Source: JAKAVN01 sp963796565
GTDB lineage: Bacteria; Desulfobacterota; Binatia; Binatales; Binataceae
Direction of reading: 5' to 3'
Length of the DNA: 64,000 bases
Assembly (NCBI GenBank): GCA_963796565.1
Contig: CAWCMA010000006.1
Span: 1 to 64,000, forward strand
In this document: positions 1 through 9,860 of the stretch, in pieces
Layout of the letters: every line of letters begins with the position of its first letter
Numbering within the stretch: the stretch's first letter is position 1
Position numbers and translations under genes: made by a program
Notes under the pieces: model-generated
What the model saw: only the letters and a program-made list of their open reading frames with translations
Database searches by the model: none
Told to the model about the DNA's origin: nothing

Positions 1-144
1 ACGACTTTCATCTTTTCCACCCACGATCCTCAGGTCATGGAGCGGGCGCGCCGTTTGATCCGCCTGAAAGACGGTCAGATCGCAAGTGACGAGGTGCATG
101 ACAGGCAGGCGGCCGTCGTGACGGCAAAGGGCGGCGTAGTCTGA
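1..144 (+). CDS. ABC transporter ATP-binding protein, C-terminal fragment
   Basis: The first 47 codons are open from base 1 and end at TGA 142-144, so this is the 3' end of a gene that begins outside the window. The residues STHDP carry the H-loop histidine of ABC ATPases, followed by the typical tail RLIRLKDGQI. This ending is characteristic of the LolD/MacB-type ATPases that drive lipoprotein or small-molecule export across the Gram-negative envelope. It could be part of an exporter for the lipopeptide made by the operon starting near 1919, but a separate gene on the other strand lies between them, so the link is only positional. Confidence 0.75.
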   Translation, partial: TTFIFSTHDPQVMERARRLIRLKDGQIASDEVHDRQAAVVTAKGGVV

Positions 145-159
145 CGGCGCAGTAAACGG

Positions 160-1128
160 TTACTGAGCAATCGGTGAAACTCCGAGCGCCGCGGCTATCG
201 GTGGGCGGGCGGCGGCCACGGCTGGCGCGGCCAGTACCGGCGGCGCGCCCGCGATGTAGAAGCGAATCAGTTCCGTGGTGACCTCGGGGCCGCCGACGAA
301 GGTGGTGCCTTCCTGCTTGAGCAGGCGGTAGGGCGGGGTCGCCGCGAAATAGAGTATATTCTTGGGAATTGCCGGTTTGATGACGTGCAAAACGAAGCGC
401 GGCCAATTCGGCATCACGGTCGCGATGTCGACCTGTGCGATAACCTTGAGTGCGGAGAAGCTGCCGGCCGGCACGGTTATCTGTTCGATACTCGCTGCCG
501 AGACGTCCTGACCCACGTAACTGTACGGCGTGATTTGCTGATTGAGTATGCCTTCGGCGCCGGCGCGCGGCGCTCCGAGGGCGCGCAAAAACGCTATCCA
601 CGGAACCGCGTCGGGATACAGGTCATGTGGCAGATCGACGGCCCCGGCCAGCCGGAGCACCGCCGCATCGTTGCGCCAGAACGAGCTCTGCAAAGCGCGA
701 CCATGATCGTACAGCGTCCATTGGTACATGGTGCAGCCTTGCCGATGATTGGGGAATAGCCAGAACCCGACTTCGAACTGAGAGCTGGTCAAAGTGGTAA
801 TCTCGATGTGAACCGTGTCATCGCCGACCATTTCGTTCCACGACGTGGCCCGCATCACCAGTTCGCCCGTTCGATTCTCCGTCTGCCTGGTTTCGTCGAC
901 TTCGACGCCGGGCGGTGGAATCAATGCGTCATGGTCGGAGCGCTCGCCGATCATTCCGTGGCCAATCAATCCGCGCGCAACCAGCCAGGCATCGGTTGCG
1001 CCGCCGGCACTCGACTCCGTGCCCGGCGCCTGTGGGGTATCCGCATGACCGATACCGGATCCCAGGATTAAGACCGCCACGAACACCGCCAGCGGAGAAA
1101 AGCGGACTCGGAACGATGAGGTGCTCAT
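160..1128 (-). CDS. exported protein of unknown function (DUF3108-like)
   Basis: A 322-residue protein. I chose ATG 1128 because the residues that follow (STSSFRVRFSPLAVFVAVLI... up to GIGHA) form a clear Sec signal peptide, and AGGAG lies 14 bases upstream; an in-frame extension to 1179 would put 17 extra residues before the signal peptide. The mature part contains long beta-rich stretches, a motif VPAGSFSALKVIAQVD resembling the ITVPAGTFxxxK segment of DUF3108-type periplasmic proteins, and a low-complexity Ala/Pro-rich C-terminus. No catalytic motif is visible. It is transcribed away from the biosynthetic operon. Function unknown; periplasmic or outer-membrane location is inferred from the signal. 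Confidence 0.6.
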   Translation of the reverse strand: MSTSSFRVRFSPLAVFVAVLILGSGIGHADTPQAPGTESSAGGATDAWLVARGLIGHGMIGERSDHDALIPPPGVEVDETRQTENRTGELVMRATSWNEMVGDDTVHIEITTLTSSQFEVGFWLFPNHRQGCTMYQWTLYDHGRALQSSFWRNDAAVLRLAGAVDLPHDLYPDAVPWIAFLRALGAPRAGAEGILNQQITPYSYVGQDVSAASIEQITVPAGSFSALKVIAQVDIATVMPNWPRFVLHVIKPAIPKNILYFAATPPYRLLKQEGTTFVGGPEVTTELIRFYIAGAPPVLAAPAVAAARPPIAAALGVSPIAQ

Positions 1129-1918
1129 GTGAAAATTCACGGCTCCTAGATACGAACGGTCAAAGACACAAACGGTCAAAGCGGGCCGCTAACCACGCTT
1201 ATATGCGTCGGGGGCTTTGCTCAGAGGCAGAATGCCCGGCACGCACACTGCGTGGCAACGGCAGCGCTTCCTCGAGCAGAGTGTGAGGATGTAAGAAAAC
1301 TCTCGGGCGAGGTGAACTGATCGTATATTCTTCGAGTCAGCGACGCAAAGGCGACTGGTCAGCGTCGGAGCACGATTCGCGCACAGATCGTCCCCCCGCT
1401 GAAGTTTTGCCGCGGGACGTTCGTTTTGGATCGCCCCCAACACTCCGTGAGAAGAATCGGCACCCTTCCCGATCATCTTTAATGTCAATTAGCCGACGTA
1501 GGCTCATTTGTGCAGGACTCCAAGTTGCCCAATTTCAGTTCTTTACGCGACAATATTTCGCATTGTCTGGTTACGTTCTACTTCCGCCTTTGCCCCCAGC
1601 CGGTGTAGACTTCAACAGTTGACCGGTGCGATTTGAAAATACGAAAGAAAGCGCGTGATACGAACGCCCATAGGTTGATCCGGCCGAGGGCGCTATCGCG
1701 GCGTTTGACCGCAAAGTCCACAAGGATCGTGGAAAGACCCGCGGTAGCCGACTTCAAAAGTAAGGAGGTTATTCTTCGCGCAGCGGAGTTGGCGGCCCTA
1801 AAAGTTCCTGTACCTGTAGCCGGCGTCGCGCATATCACCGCTCTGAGGGCTAGAAGTGAACATTTAACCCTAGCTCTGCTTGGGCCCCGCTCGATCCGCG
1901 CGTTTCCTTGTCCGACAG
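1129..1918. other. intergenic region upstream of the biosynthetic operon
   Basis: About 790 bases separate the divergent exported-protein gene and the acyl-AMP ligase gene. Short reading frames exist on both strands but none has a ribosome-binding site plus recognisable protein character. The region is visibly more AT-rich than the genes around it (for example 1480-1580), so it very likely carries the operon promoter. The best -35-like string is TTGACC at 1619, but no -10 lies at proper spacing, so I do not call a promoter. Confidence 0.5.
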
Positions 1919-3709
1919 ATGAATAGAGCCCCTACCCATGAAATGGTTAATTTTTCCACGCTCGTCGAGATTCTTCGCTGGCGAGCGCTTAAGCAGCCTG
2001 ATCAGTTGGCCTACGCTTATCTGCTCGATGGAGAGGTCGAGGGGGGCCGTCTGACCTATGCGGAGTTGGACCGCGAGGCCCGGACTATCGCTGCGCTGCT
2101 CCAGACCTACTGCGCGAGCGGGCAGCGCGCACTGCTCATCTATCCAACTGGTCTCGAATTCATCGCGGCGTTTTTCGGTTGCTTGTATGCGGGGGTGATT
2201 GCCGTCCCCCTCCCCCCGCCAACTGCGGCTCAGCAGCAACGGACTTTCCCCAGGCTACGAGCCATCGCGAACGATGCTCAGCCGTCGGTGGCGCTCACTA
2301 CGTCATCGATCCTCTCGAAGGTTGAGGCGCTATTCACGCAAGCTCCAGAGCTGGCGACAATGCGCTGGGTGGCCACCGACAAGCTCACCGGCGGCCTGGC
2401 GCCGGAATGGCAAAATCCTTCCACGACCAGCAACAGTCTGGCCCTGCTCCAATACACCTCAGGCTCGACCACCGTGCCGCGGGGCGTGATGGTCAGTCAC
2501 GGGAACCTTCTGCATAACTCCGCCAACGTCAACCACGCGTTCGAGCTCACACCGGACAGTGGCGTATCGGTATCGTGGCTGCCGGTCTTTCATGATATGG
2601 GACTTACTAATGGAATCGTCCAACCGACATATGTGGGACGTCCATGTTTTCTCTTGCCGCCACAATCCTTCCTTCAGCGGCCGGTGCGATGGCTCCAGGC
2701 AATTTCACGATACAACGGCACCGTCAGTGGAGGTCCCAACTTCGCTTACGAGCTGTGCGCCCGCAAAATTACTCCGGAACAGTGCGAAAATCTCGACCTC
2801 AGTAGTTGGTATGCGGCGTACAATGGCGCAGAGCCAGTCCGAGCGGACACTCTGAAACGGTTTGTCGCGACCTTTGGCAGATATGGCTTCCGCCCAAGCT
2901 TTCTGTATCCCTGCTACGGACTCGCCGAAGCCACTCTCATGGTGTCGGGCGGTCCTCTGAAAGACGAGCCCACCTTGTATCTGGCTCAGGCGGCGGCGCT
3001 CGAACAGAATCGCGTCGCGGAGGCCTCCGACCAGCAACAGAATGTGCGGACACTGGTTGGATGTGGCCACGCCATGCCCGCTACCAGGATTGTCATCGTT
3101 CATCCTGAATCGTTGACTCGCTGCGCACCGGAGGCGGTGGGCGAAATCTGGTTATCAGGTCCTACCGTTTCGCGAGGTTATTGGAACCGCCCCGATGAGA
3201 CCGAGCGCACGTTGCGGGCCTACCTGGCGGACAGCGGAGAAGGGCCATTTCTGCGCACCGGAGATTTGGGATTTCTGAAAGATGGCGAACTGTTTGTCAC
3301 CGGCCGGCTGAAGGATCTGATCATCATCGGCGGCCGCAACCTTTACCCCAACGACATCGAATTGACGGTGGAACAAAGCCATCCCGCGATACGGTCGGGC
3401 TGTTGCGCGGCGTTTTCGGTCGACGTCGCCCACGAAGAACGTTTGATCGTCGCCGCCGAGGTTGAGCGCCGCTACAAATCGGCGGATACCAACGGCCACA
3501 TCGGGGTACCGCACTCGCATCCTCGGCTGTTGCTGGACGTCGATGCGATGGTACGGGCGATTCGGCGAGCGGTGGCGGAAGAGCATGATGTGCGGGTGCA
3601 CGCCGCGGTGTTGCTCAGGGCGGGGAGCCTGCCGAAGACGCCAAGCGGCAAGGTTCAGCGCAATGTGTGTCAGGCCAGCTTCCTGAATGGCACTCTAGCC
3701 TCACTGTAA
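1919..3709 (+). CDS. fatty acyl-AMP ligase (FAAL)
   Basis: A 596-residue ANL-superfamily enzyme. It activates a fatty acid as acyl-adenylate and hands it to an acyl carrier protein rather than to CoA. Visible: the P-loop-type motif LLQYTSGSTTVPRGVMVSHG, the FAAL-typical block LPVFHDMGLTNGIVQP, the A7-like RTGDLGFLKDGELFVTGR, and the C-terminal catalytic lysine K578 in TPSGKVQR. The block WRALKQPDQLAYAYLLDGE near the N-terminus is also typical of FAALs. ATG 1919 is the first ATG; ATG 1943 (MVNFSTLVEIL) is an equally good start. It leads the operon, 10 bases before the PKS, whose N-terminal ACP is the likely acceptor. Confidence 0.9.
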   Translation: MNRAPTHEMVNFSTLVEILRWRALKQPDQLAYAYLLDGEVEGGRLTYAELDREARTIAALLQTYCASGQRALLIYPTGLEFIAAFFGCLYAGVIAVPLPPPTAAQQQRTFPRLRAIANDAQPSVALTTSSILSKVEALFTQAPELATMRWVATDKLTGGLAPEWQNPSTTSNSLALLQYTSGSTTVPRGVMVSHGNLLHNSANVNHAFELTPDSGVSVSWLPVFHDMGLTNGIVQPTYVGRPCFLLPPQSFLQRPVRWLQAISRYNGTVSGGPNFAYELCARKITPEQCENLDLSSWYAAYNGAEPVRADTLKRFVATFGRYGFRPSFLYPCYGLAEATLMVSGGPLKDEPTLYLAQAAALEQNRVAEASDQQQNVRTLVGCGHAMPATRIVIVHPESLTRCAPEAVGEIWLSGPTVSRGYWNRPDETERTLRAYLADSGEGPFLRTGDLGFLKDGELFVTGRLKDLIIIGGRNLYPNDIELTVEQSHPAIRSGCCAAFSVDVAHEERLIVAAEVERRYKSADTNGHIGVPHSHPRLLLDVDAMVRAIRRAVAEEHDVRVHAAVLLRAGSLPKTPSGKVQRNVCQASFLNGTLASL

Positions 3710-3719
3710 GAAGTGCGTA

Positions 3720-6700
3720 ATGTCGGAGAATTCTACCACCGGCGCGTCGCCAAGTTCTGTCGAGCGGAGTTCTGGTGCGCGTAGTTCCGTCGATCGGGAC
3801 GAACGGGACCGGATAAATTCTGCAACGGATTCCCGAAGCGCGGAAGTCATCCAAGCCTGGTTGGTCTCGCGGCTGTCCGAGGTGCTGGCAATTGAGCCTC
3901 GTGAGATCGATGTCCGCGAGCCCTTCGCCAGTTATGGCCTCGGTTCAAGCGAGATGGTCGGCCTCTCTGGCGAACTAGCGGAGTGGCTCGGGCGACAAAT
4001 CTCTCCCGCTCTCCCATATGAGTACCCCACCGTCGAGACGCTCGCCCGGCATTTGGCGGGATCGGCGGATGCTTCGGAGTCACGCGACGCGCAATCAGGC
4101 GCCATGGTCGACCACGAGCGTGAAGTGACCAGCGAACCGATCGCAATCATCGGCATCGGCTGCCGTTTTCCCGGAGCCCATGACCCACAGGCGTTCTGGC
4201 GATTGCTGCGGGACGGAGTGGATGCCATCACAGAGGTTCCCGCGGAGCGCTTCAGCCTTGACGCTTTTTACGATCCCGACGCCGCGGCTCCGGGTAAAAC
4301 GAACACTCGCTGGGGCGGCTTCCTCGAGCAGGTCGATCAGTTCGATCCCCATTTCTTCGGCATCTCTCCTCGTGAAGCGGCGCGAATGGATCCCCAGCAA
4401 CGCCTCTTGTTGGAGGTGGCGTGGGAAGCACTACAAGACGCCGGACAGGTGGCGGAGCGTCTGGCCGGTACCCAGGCCGGTGTTTTCATCGGCATCTCGA
4501 ACAACGATTACGGCCGGATCCAGTTCGGTGATCCGGATCGCATCGATGCGTACGCGGGCACCGGCAACGCACTGAGTATAGCGGCCAATCGAATCTCCTA
4601 CCTATTTGATCTCCGCGGACCGAGCATGGCTATCGACACCGCCTGTTCGTCGTCACTCGTCGCGGTCCATCTGGCCTGCCGCAGTCTCTGGAACGGAGAG
4701 TCCAATCTCGCTCTGGCCGGGGGCGTGAATCTGATCCTCTCGCCGGCGATTACCATCAATTTTACCAAGGCTGGCGTAATGGCTCCCGACGGGCGCTGCA
4801 AGGCCTTCGATGCGCGAGCCAACGGCTACGTCCGCAGCGAGGGCGCCGGTGTCGTCGTTCTGAAGCCGCTATCCAGAGCCCTGGCCGACGCGGATCCGAT
4901 TTACGCCGTCGTCCGCGGTAGCGCGGTGAATCAGGACGGACGCAGCAACGGCCTGATGGCTCCCAATCCGCTGGCCCAGGAAGCCGTTCTGCGAGAAGCC
5001 TACCGGCGCGCCGGAGTGTCGCCTGGCAAAGTTCAATACGTCGAGGCCCACGGCACTGGCACTTTACTTGGCGACCCAATCGAGGTGAAGGCGCTGGGCG
5101 CGGTGCTTGGCGTCGACCGTCCCCCGGGGCGACCATGCGCCCTGGGCGCGGTGAAGACCAATATCGGTCATCTCGAAGCCGCGGCCGGCATCGCCGGCTT
5201 GATCAAGGTGGCGCTAGCGCTCAAGCATCGCGAGATCCCGCCCAACCTGCACTTCAGGGAGCCCAATCCTCACATTCCCTTCGATCGACTCCCGTTGCGG
5301 GTGCAGACGACGCTCGGTCCATGGCCGGTCGAGTCGGGTCCCGCCCTGGCCGGGGTTAGCTCATTCGGCTTTGGTGGAACCAATGCTCACGTGGTTCTCG
5401 AAGAGGCGCCCCAGTCTAACTCCGGGAGTCGAAGTGCGGAACGCGGGATGGAAAGTCGCGAAATCCGCGATACCAAGTCCGCGCACTTGCTACCGCTGTC
5501 GGCCCGTAGCGCCGAGGCCCTCCAGTCGCTCGCTCGAGCGTACCAGAATTTCCTGGCGACTCCGGAGCCCAAGCTGTCGCTGCACGATATTTGTTACACG
5601 GCCAGCATGCGACGCGATCATCACGACTACCGTCTCGCCGTGACAGGCTACTCGCGCGAACAACTGAGTGAAGGGCTCCAGGCTTTTTTGCACGGAGAGA
5701 CTTGTCCCGGTCTGTCTTCCGGCCGCAAGGATTCAGGTCGTCAAAGAAAGCTTGTTTTCGTTTTTCCGGGACAAGGATCGCAATGGTTTGGCATGGGGCG
5801 AAGCCTCCTGGAACAGGAGCCGGTTTTTCGCGAGGTCGTGGAACGTTGCGACCACGCGATGCGTCGGTACGGAGATTGGTCTTTGCTCGGCGAGCTTACG
5901 GCAACCGATGCGGCTCGGTCCCGGCTGAACGAAATCGATATCGTCCAGCCGATCTTGTTTGCGATTCAGGTCGCCCTGGCGGCCTTATGGCGTTCCTGGG
6001 GTGTCGAGCCGCAGGCCGTGGTCGGCCACAGCATGGGAGAGGTCGCGGCGGCTTGCGTCGCCGGCGCGCTGAGCCTCGAAGATGCGGCACGGGTCATCTG
6101 TAATCGCAGCCGCCTGGTCAGACGCGTCGTCGGACAGGGCGCGATGGCCGCGGTCGAGCTTTCGATGGAAGAGGCTCGCGGCGTCCTCGCTGGCTACGAA
6201 GATCGCGTGTCCATCGCGGCCAGCAACAGTCCCGCCTCCACCGTGCTGTCGGGAGATCCGGCGGCGCTGGAAGCAATCCTCGATCGGTTGCGGCGTCGCG
6301 ACATCTTCTGCGCCATGGTGAAAGTGAATTTCGCTTCCCACAGCCCACAGATGGATCCGCTGCGCGCCGATTTGGTGCAGGCTCTGGAGGGACTGGGGCC
6401 GCGGCCCGTATCGATACCCATCTACTCGACCGTGACCGGTATGGTCAGCGACGGGCTCGAGTTCGAAGCGCGCTATTGGGCGAGAAATCTGAGAGAGCCG
6501 GTGCTCTTTTCGGCGGCGGTTCAACGCTTGCTGGAAGATGGACATGACATTTTCCTTGAAATCAGTCCGCATCCCGTTCTCCTGAGTGGCATTCAGGAGG
6601 GACTCCATCACCTCGGCCACGAAGGCGCTGTGGCGCCGTCGATGCGGCGTGATGAGGAAGAACGCACGGTGATGCTGGGGTCGCTCGGCGCGCTCTATAG

Positions 6701-9700
6701 CCTGGGATATCCGGTCGACTGGAGCCGCATCTATCCGGCCGGAGGTAGTTGCGTCCGTCTCCCGTTGCCTCCCTGGCAGCGCGAGCGTTGTTGGATGGAG
6801 AGCAGGGGAGACGAAACCGACTATCGATGGGATGCACGCGGGGATGCGCATGGGGATGCGCGCGGCGCGCAAGAGAGGCATCCGCTGCTGGGACGGCATT
6901 TCAAATCGGCACATCTTGCGGAACATCTTGCGGAAACCCATTTCTGGGAAGTCACGCTCAACCAGCGGGCCCTGCCTTATCTGGATGACCATCGTATCGA
7001 AGGAGTCGCGGTGCTGCCCGCGTCGGCCTACGTGGAGATGGCCTTGGCCGCGGCGGTCGAGACTTTCGGAGCGCAATGCTTCACTCTGAAGGACATTAAA
7101 TTTCACCGGGCGCTTTTCCTGCCCGCCGGCGAAGCTCGCCTGCTGCAGCTAGTCCTTTCGCCCGGCACGGAGGGACCGGCAGCTTTTCAGATCTACAGTC
7201 GCCGCACGGGAATCGGCGAGTCAGGTAAATCATGGACGCTGCATGCGGCCGGCGGGGTTACTTTTCAAGGAGACGGCGGTGTCTTTGCGACAGGACAGGA
7301 AACGCTCGCGGAGATTCGGGCTCGATGTCCGGAAAAGATCTCCGGACAGGATTATTACGCGAGACTCAGCGAAAGCGGTATTCACTACGGCCCTTTTTTC
7401 CGGAGCATTACTCAGTTGTGGCGGCATCACGGAGATGTGCTCGGTGAAATACGGGTTCCCCAAGGGGCTGAAACTGAATGTAGTACCTATCGGATTCATC
7501 CGGCGATCCTGGACGCTTGTTTGCAAGTTGCCGGCGCCGCTGTTGCGGCTCAGGCAGCGGCCAACGGTGAACAGAACATCTTCATGCCGACGCAGATAGA
7601 CGAGATCCAGATCCACGGCCGTCCCGGGCCGCATTTATGGGGTTACGCCCATATGCAAGAGCGAAACGCCGATGCGGTCAAGGGAGAGGTAAGGCTACTG
7701 GATGAAGCCGGGCACGCGGCGGTAGAGATTTTGGGGCTGCGCTTCGAATCCCTGGGAAGCGATACGCGGCCTGCGGCCGAAGCGGGTCGGCAAGAAAATA
7801 TAGAAAACTGGCTATATGAGTTTCAGTGGCAGCTCAAACAGCGAGCGGATGAAGCGGGAGCGGCGCACCCTCTCGCGCAAGCCAAGGAAGAGAGCTGGCT
7901 TATCTTTGCCGACCGCGGCGGCGTAGGAGAAGCGCTGGCGGCATTGTTGAAGGCGCAAGGCACGAGCAGCATCCTGGTCGCTTGCGGCGATTCGTACGAG
8001 GCCCAAGATAGTACGGAAAATTGTAGGCGTTTTCGTATTCGTCCAGAAAGACCGGAAGACCTGCGCCAGCTTTTCGAGGCGGCGCTGCCGGCCAATCAAT
8101 CGGCCTGTCGGCGGGTTGTCCATCTCTGGAGCCTCGACTGCGTTGACACTTTCACGCCGCAGCAGACCACTGCGGCTTCGCTGGAGAAGGCCCAAAGCCT
8201 GGGCTGCGGCGCCGTGCTGCAATTGGTCCAGGAACTGGCCCGGGTCGAACGGCGTGATCCTCCGCGCCTGTGGCTGGTAACGCGAGCGGCGCAGGCAGCC
8301 GGCGAACACCCCTTACCTCTTAATGTAGCGCAGGCGCCTCTTTGGGGGATGGGTCGCGTTATTGCGCAGGAGCATGCCGCATTGTGGGGAGGCCTGATCG
8401 ACCTGGATCCTGAGGCCTCGCCGCCTGACGCCGTTGCTTATCGTTTGTGGGAGCAAATCTCCAACCCCGACGGAGAGGATCAGATTGCGTTTCGTCAGGG
8501 GCGGCGATACGTGGGGCGCCTGGTGCGCAAACGCCGGTCTGCCGCGCAACGTGCTGCGCTCGCGTGGCCGACTGATGGCACTTATCTGGTCACCGGCGGA
8601 CTGGGAGATCTCGGTCTCGTGGTCGCCCGTTGGATGGTCGAGCAGGGGGCTCGGCGGTTGATCCTTTTGGGACGCACGAAGTTCCCGCCGCGTTCGAGCT
8701 GGAGCGCAGCCGAGACGGGAAGTCGCCTGGCTCGACAGGTCGGCGCGATTCGCGACCTGGAAGCCTTGGGAGCGAGCGTGCATCTGGCCTCGGTGGACGT
8801 GGCGGATGAAGCACAGATCAGCGCTTTTCTCCGAGAGTTTGGCGCCGAGGGTTGGCCGCCGATCCGCGGCGTAGTGCACGCGGCCGGAGTATTGCGGGAC
8901 GGACTGCTCCAGCAGCTTGATCAAGCCGCGCTGAATACCGTGTTGCGGCCCAAGATGATGGGTGGTTGGCTGCTGCATCGCCTGCTCGAAGACGCTCCAC
9001 TGGATTTCTTCGTACTCTTTTCTTCCGCGGGCGCGCTCCTGGGCCAGCCGGGCCAGGGGAACTACGCTGCCGCCAACGCCTTTCTGGATGCTCTGGCGCA
9101 TCACCGAAAAGCCCAGGGTCGGCCGGCCCTGAGCGTCAACTGGGGCGCCTGGGCCAACTTGGGCTTTGCGGATACGGCGGGGGCCAAGCGTCTCGCAGCA
9201 CGTCTCGCGCTCGTAGGTGTCAGGAGCATGGAGCCCCGGCAGGCGCTGGAAGTGCTGGAACGGATGCTCCGGCAGGACGCGGCCCAGATTGCGGCGGTGC
9301 CCGTCGACTGGAGGCAATATCGCCAGTTTTACTCAGCGGGTAGTCAATCGCCGTTGCTTTCTCAACTTACTAATGAAGAGGCCGAGGCCCAACCGCAGAC
9401 GGTCCATCCGGGAGAAAAGAGGAAAGCCCTTTTGGCCGCGGAACCCGCTGCGCGCGCTGGGCTTTTACGTTCCTACCTGAGCGAACAAGTAGCCCGCGTA
9501 CTCGGATTTTCCGCTTCCCGGCTGGACGTGGAGCAAGCGCTCAGCAATCTCGGACTGGATTCCCTGATGGCGGTCGAGCTGAAGAACCGGATCGCGGTTG
9601 ACCTGGGCGTGAACGTGCCGATGGTGAAGTTTCTCCAGGGGCCGAGCGTTGCCCAGGCCGCAACGCAGATCCTCGGTCAATTGACCGCGGAGCTTTCCAC

Positions 9701-9860
9701 CTTTTCGGCGCCGCCCACCCCTATGGTCGCGCAACACCAGGGGGAGTACAGCAACGGCGATGCCGATGGTGAGCTGTTGGCAAAGCTCGATCAGCTTTCG
9801 GATGAGGAAGTGAATTCATTACTCACCGATATGTTGGACAAAGCGGAAATCAGTGAATGA
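3720..9860 (+). CDS. type I polyketide synthase, ACP-KS-AT-DH-KR-ACP
   Basis: A 2046-residue single-module PKS. Domains in order: N-terminal ACP (about 35-110, GLGSSEMVGL, probable Ppant serine S76); ketosynthase (about 135-565, DTACSSS with C309, EAHGTGT, NIGHLEAAAG); acyltransferase (about 665-960, GHSMGE with S771); dehydratase (about 1050-1340, H1091 in the HxxxGxxxxP motif and LDACLQ as second motif); ketoreductase (from TGGLGDLG near 1622, catalytic Y1782 in NYAAAN); C-terminal ACP (about 1905-1985, LGLDSLMAVEL, S1948). There is no enoylreductase or methyltransferase domain, so the expected new unit is an alpha,beta-unsaturated or beta-hydroxy acyl. The AT substrate motif reads FASH (871-874), neither classic HAFH nor YASH, so extender choice is left open. 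It overlaps the next gene by ATGA. Confidence 0.95.
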   Translation: MSENSTTGASPSSVERSSGARSSVDRDERDRINSATDSRSAEVIQAWLVSRLSEVLAIEPREIDVREPFASYGLGSSEMVGLSGELAEWLGRQISPALPYEYPTVETLARHLAGSADASESRDAQSGAMVDHEREVTSEPIAIIGIGCRFPGAHDPQAFWRLLRDGVDAITEVPAERFSLDAFYDPDAAAPGKTNTRWGGFLEQVDQFDPHFFGISPREAARMDPQQRLLLEVAWEALQDAGQVAERLAGTQAGVFIGISNNDYGRIQFGDPDRIDAYAGTGNALSIAANRISYLFDLRGPSMAIDTACSSSLVAVHLACRSLWNGESNLALAGGVNLILSPAITINFTKAGVMAPDGRCKAFDARANGYVRSEGAGVVVLKPLSRALADADPIYAVVRGSAVNQDGRSNGLMAPNPLAQEAVLREAYRRAGVSPGKVQYVEAHGTGTLLGDPIEVKALGAVLGVDRPPGRPCALGAVKTNIGHLEAAAGIAGLIKVALALKHREIPPNLHFREPNPHIPFDRLPLRVQTTLGPWPVESGPALAGVSSFGFGGTNAHVVLEEAPQSNSGSRSAERGMESREIRDTKSAHLLPLSARSAEALQSLARAYQNFLATPEPKLSLHDICYTASMRRDHHDYRLAVTGYSREQLSEGLQAFLHGETCPGLSSGRKDSGRQRKLVFVFPGQGSQWFGMGRSLLEQEPVFREVVERCDHAMRRYGDWSLLGELTATDAARSRLNEIDIVQPILFAIQVALAALWRSWGVEPQAVVGHSMGEVAAACVAGALSLEDAARVICNRSRLVRRVVGQGAMAAVELSMEEARGVLAGYEDRVSIAASNSPASTVLSGDPAALEAILDRLRRRDIFCAMVKVNFASHSPQMDPLRADLVQALEGLGPRPVSIPIYSTVTGMVSDGLEFEARYWARNLREPVLFSAAVQRLLEDGHDIFLEISPHPVLLSGIQEGLHHLGHEGAVAPSMRRDEEERTVMLGSLGALYSLGYPVDWSRIYPAGGSCVRLPLPPWQRERCWMESRGDETDYRWDARGDAHGDARGAQERHPLLGRHFKSAHLAEHLAETHFWEVTLNQRALPYLDDHRIEGVAVLPASAYVEMALAAAVETFGAQCFTLKDIKFHRALFLPAGEARLLQLVLSPGTEGPAAFQIYSRRTGIGESGKSWTLHAAGGVTFQGDGGVFATGQETLAEIRARCPEKISGQDYYARLSESGIHYGPFFRSITQLWRHHGDVLGEIRVPQGAETECSTYRIHPAILDACLQVAGAAVAAQAAANGEQNIFMPTQIDEIQIHGRPGPHLWGYAHMQERNADAVKGEVRLLDEAGHAAVEILGLRFESLGSDTRPAAEAGRQENIENWLYEFQWQLKQRADEAGAAHPLAQAKEESWLIFADRGGVGEALAALLKAQGTSSILVACGDSYEAQDSTENCRRFRIRPERPEDLRQLFEAALPANQSACRRVVHLWSLDCVDTFTPQQTTAASLEKAQSLGCGAVLQLVQELARVERRDPPRLWLVTRAAQAAGEHPLPLNVAQAPLWGMGRVIAQEHAALWGGLIDLDPEASPPDAVAYRLWEQISNPDGEDQIAFRQGRRYVGRLVRKRRSAAQRAALAWPTDGTYLVTGGLGDLGLVVARWMVEQGARRLILLGRTKFPPRSSWSAAETGSRLARQVGAIRDLEALGASVHLASVDVADEAQISAFLREFGAEGWPPIRGVVHAAGVLRDGLLQQLDQAALNTVLRPKMMGGWLLHRLLEDAPLDFFVLFSSAGALLGQPGQGNYAAANAFLDALAHHRKAQGRPALSVNWGAWANLGFADTAGAKRLAARLALVGVRSMEPRQALEVLERMLRQDAAQIAAVPVDWRQYRQFYSAGSQSPLLSQLTNEEAEAQPQTVHPGEKRKALLAAEPAARAGLLRSYLSEQVARVLGFSASRLDVEQALSNLGLDSLMAVELKNRIAVDLGVNVPMVKFLQGPSVAQAATQILGQLTAELSTFSAPPTPMVAQHQGEYSNGDADGELLAKLDQLSDEEVNSLLTDMLDKAEISE

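Noticed and set aside
1619..1645. TTGACC followed by TACGAA before the biosynthetic operon
   Set aside because: The spacer is only 15 bases and the -10 box is weak.
5985..7106. 373-codon minus-strand frame inside the PKS gene
   Set aside because: It is antisense to the conserved AT and DH domains, has Arg/His-rich composition and no domain motif; a codon-bias shadow.
8313..9317. 334-codon minus-strand frame inside the PKS gene
   Set aside because: Antisense to the KR domain with low-complexity Arg/Gln content and no ribosome-binding site.
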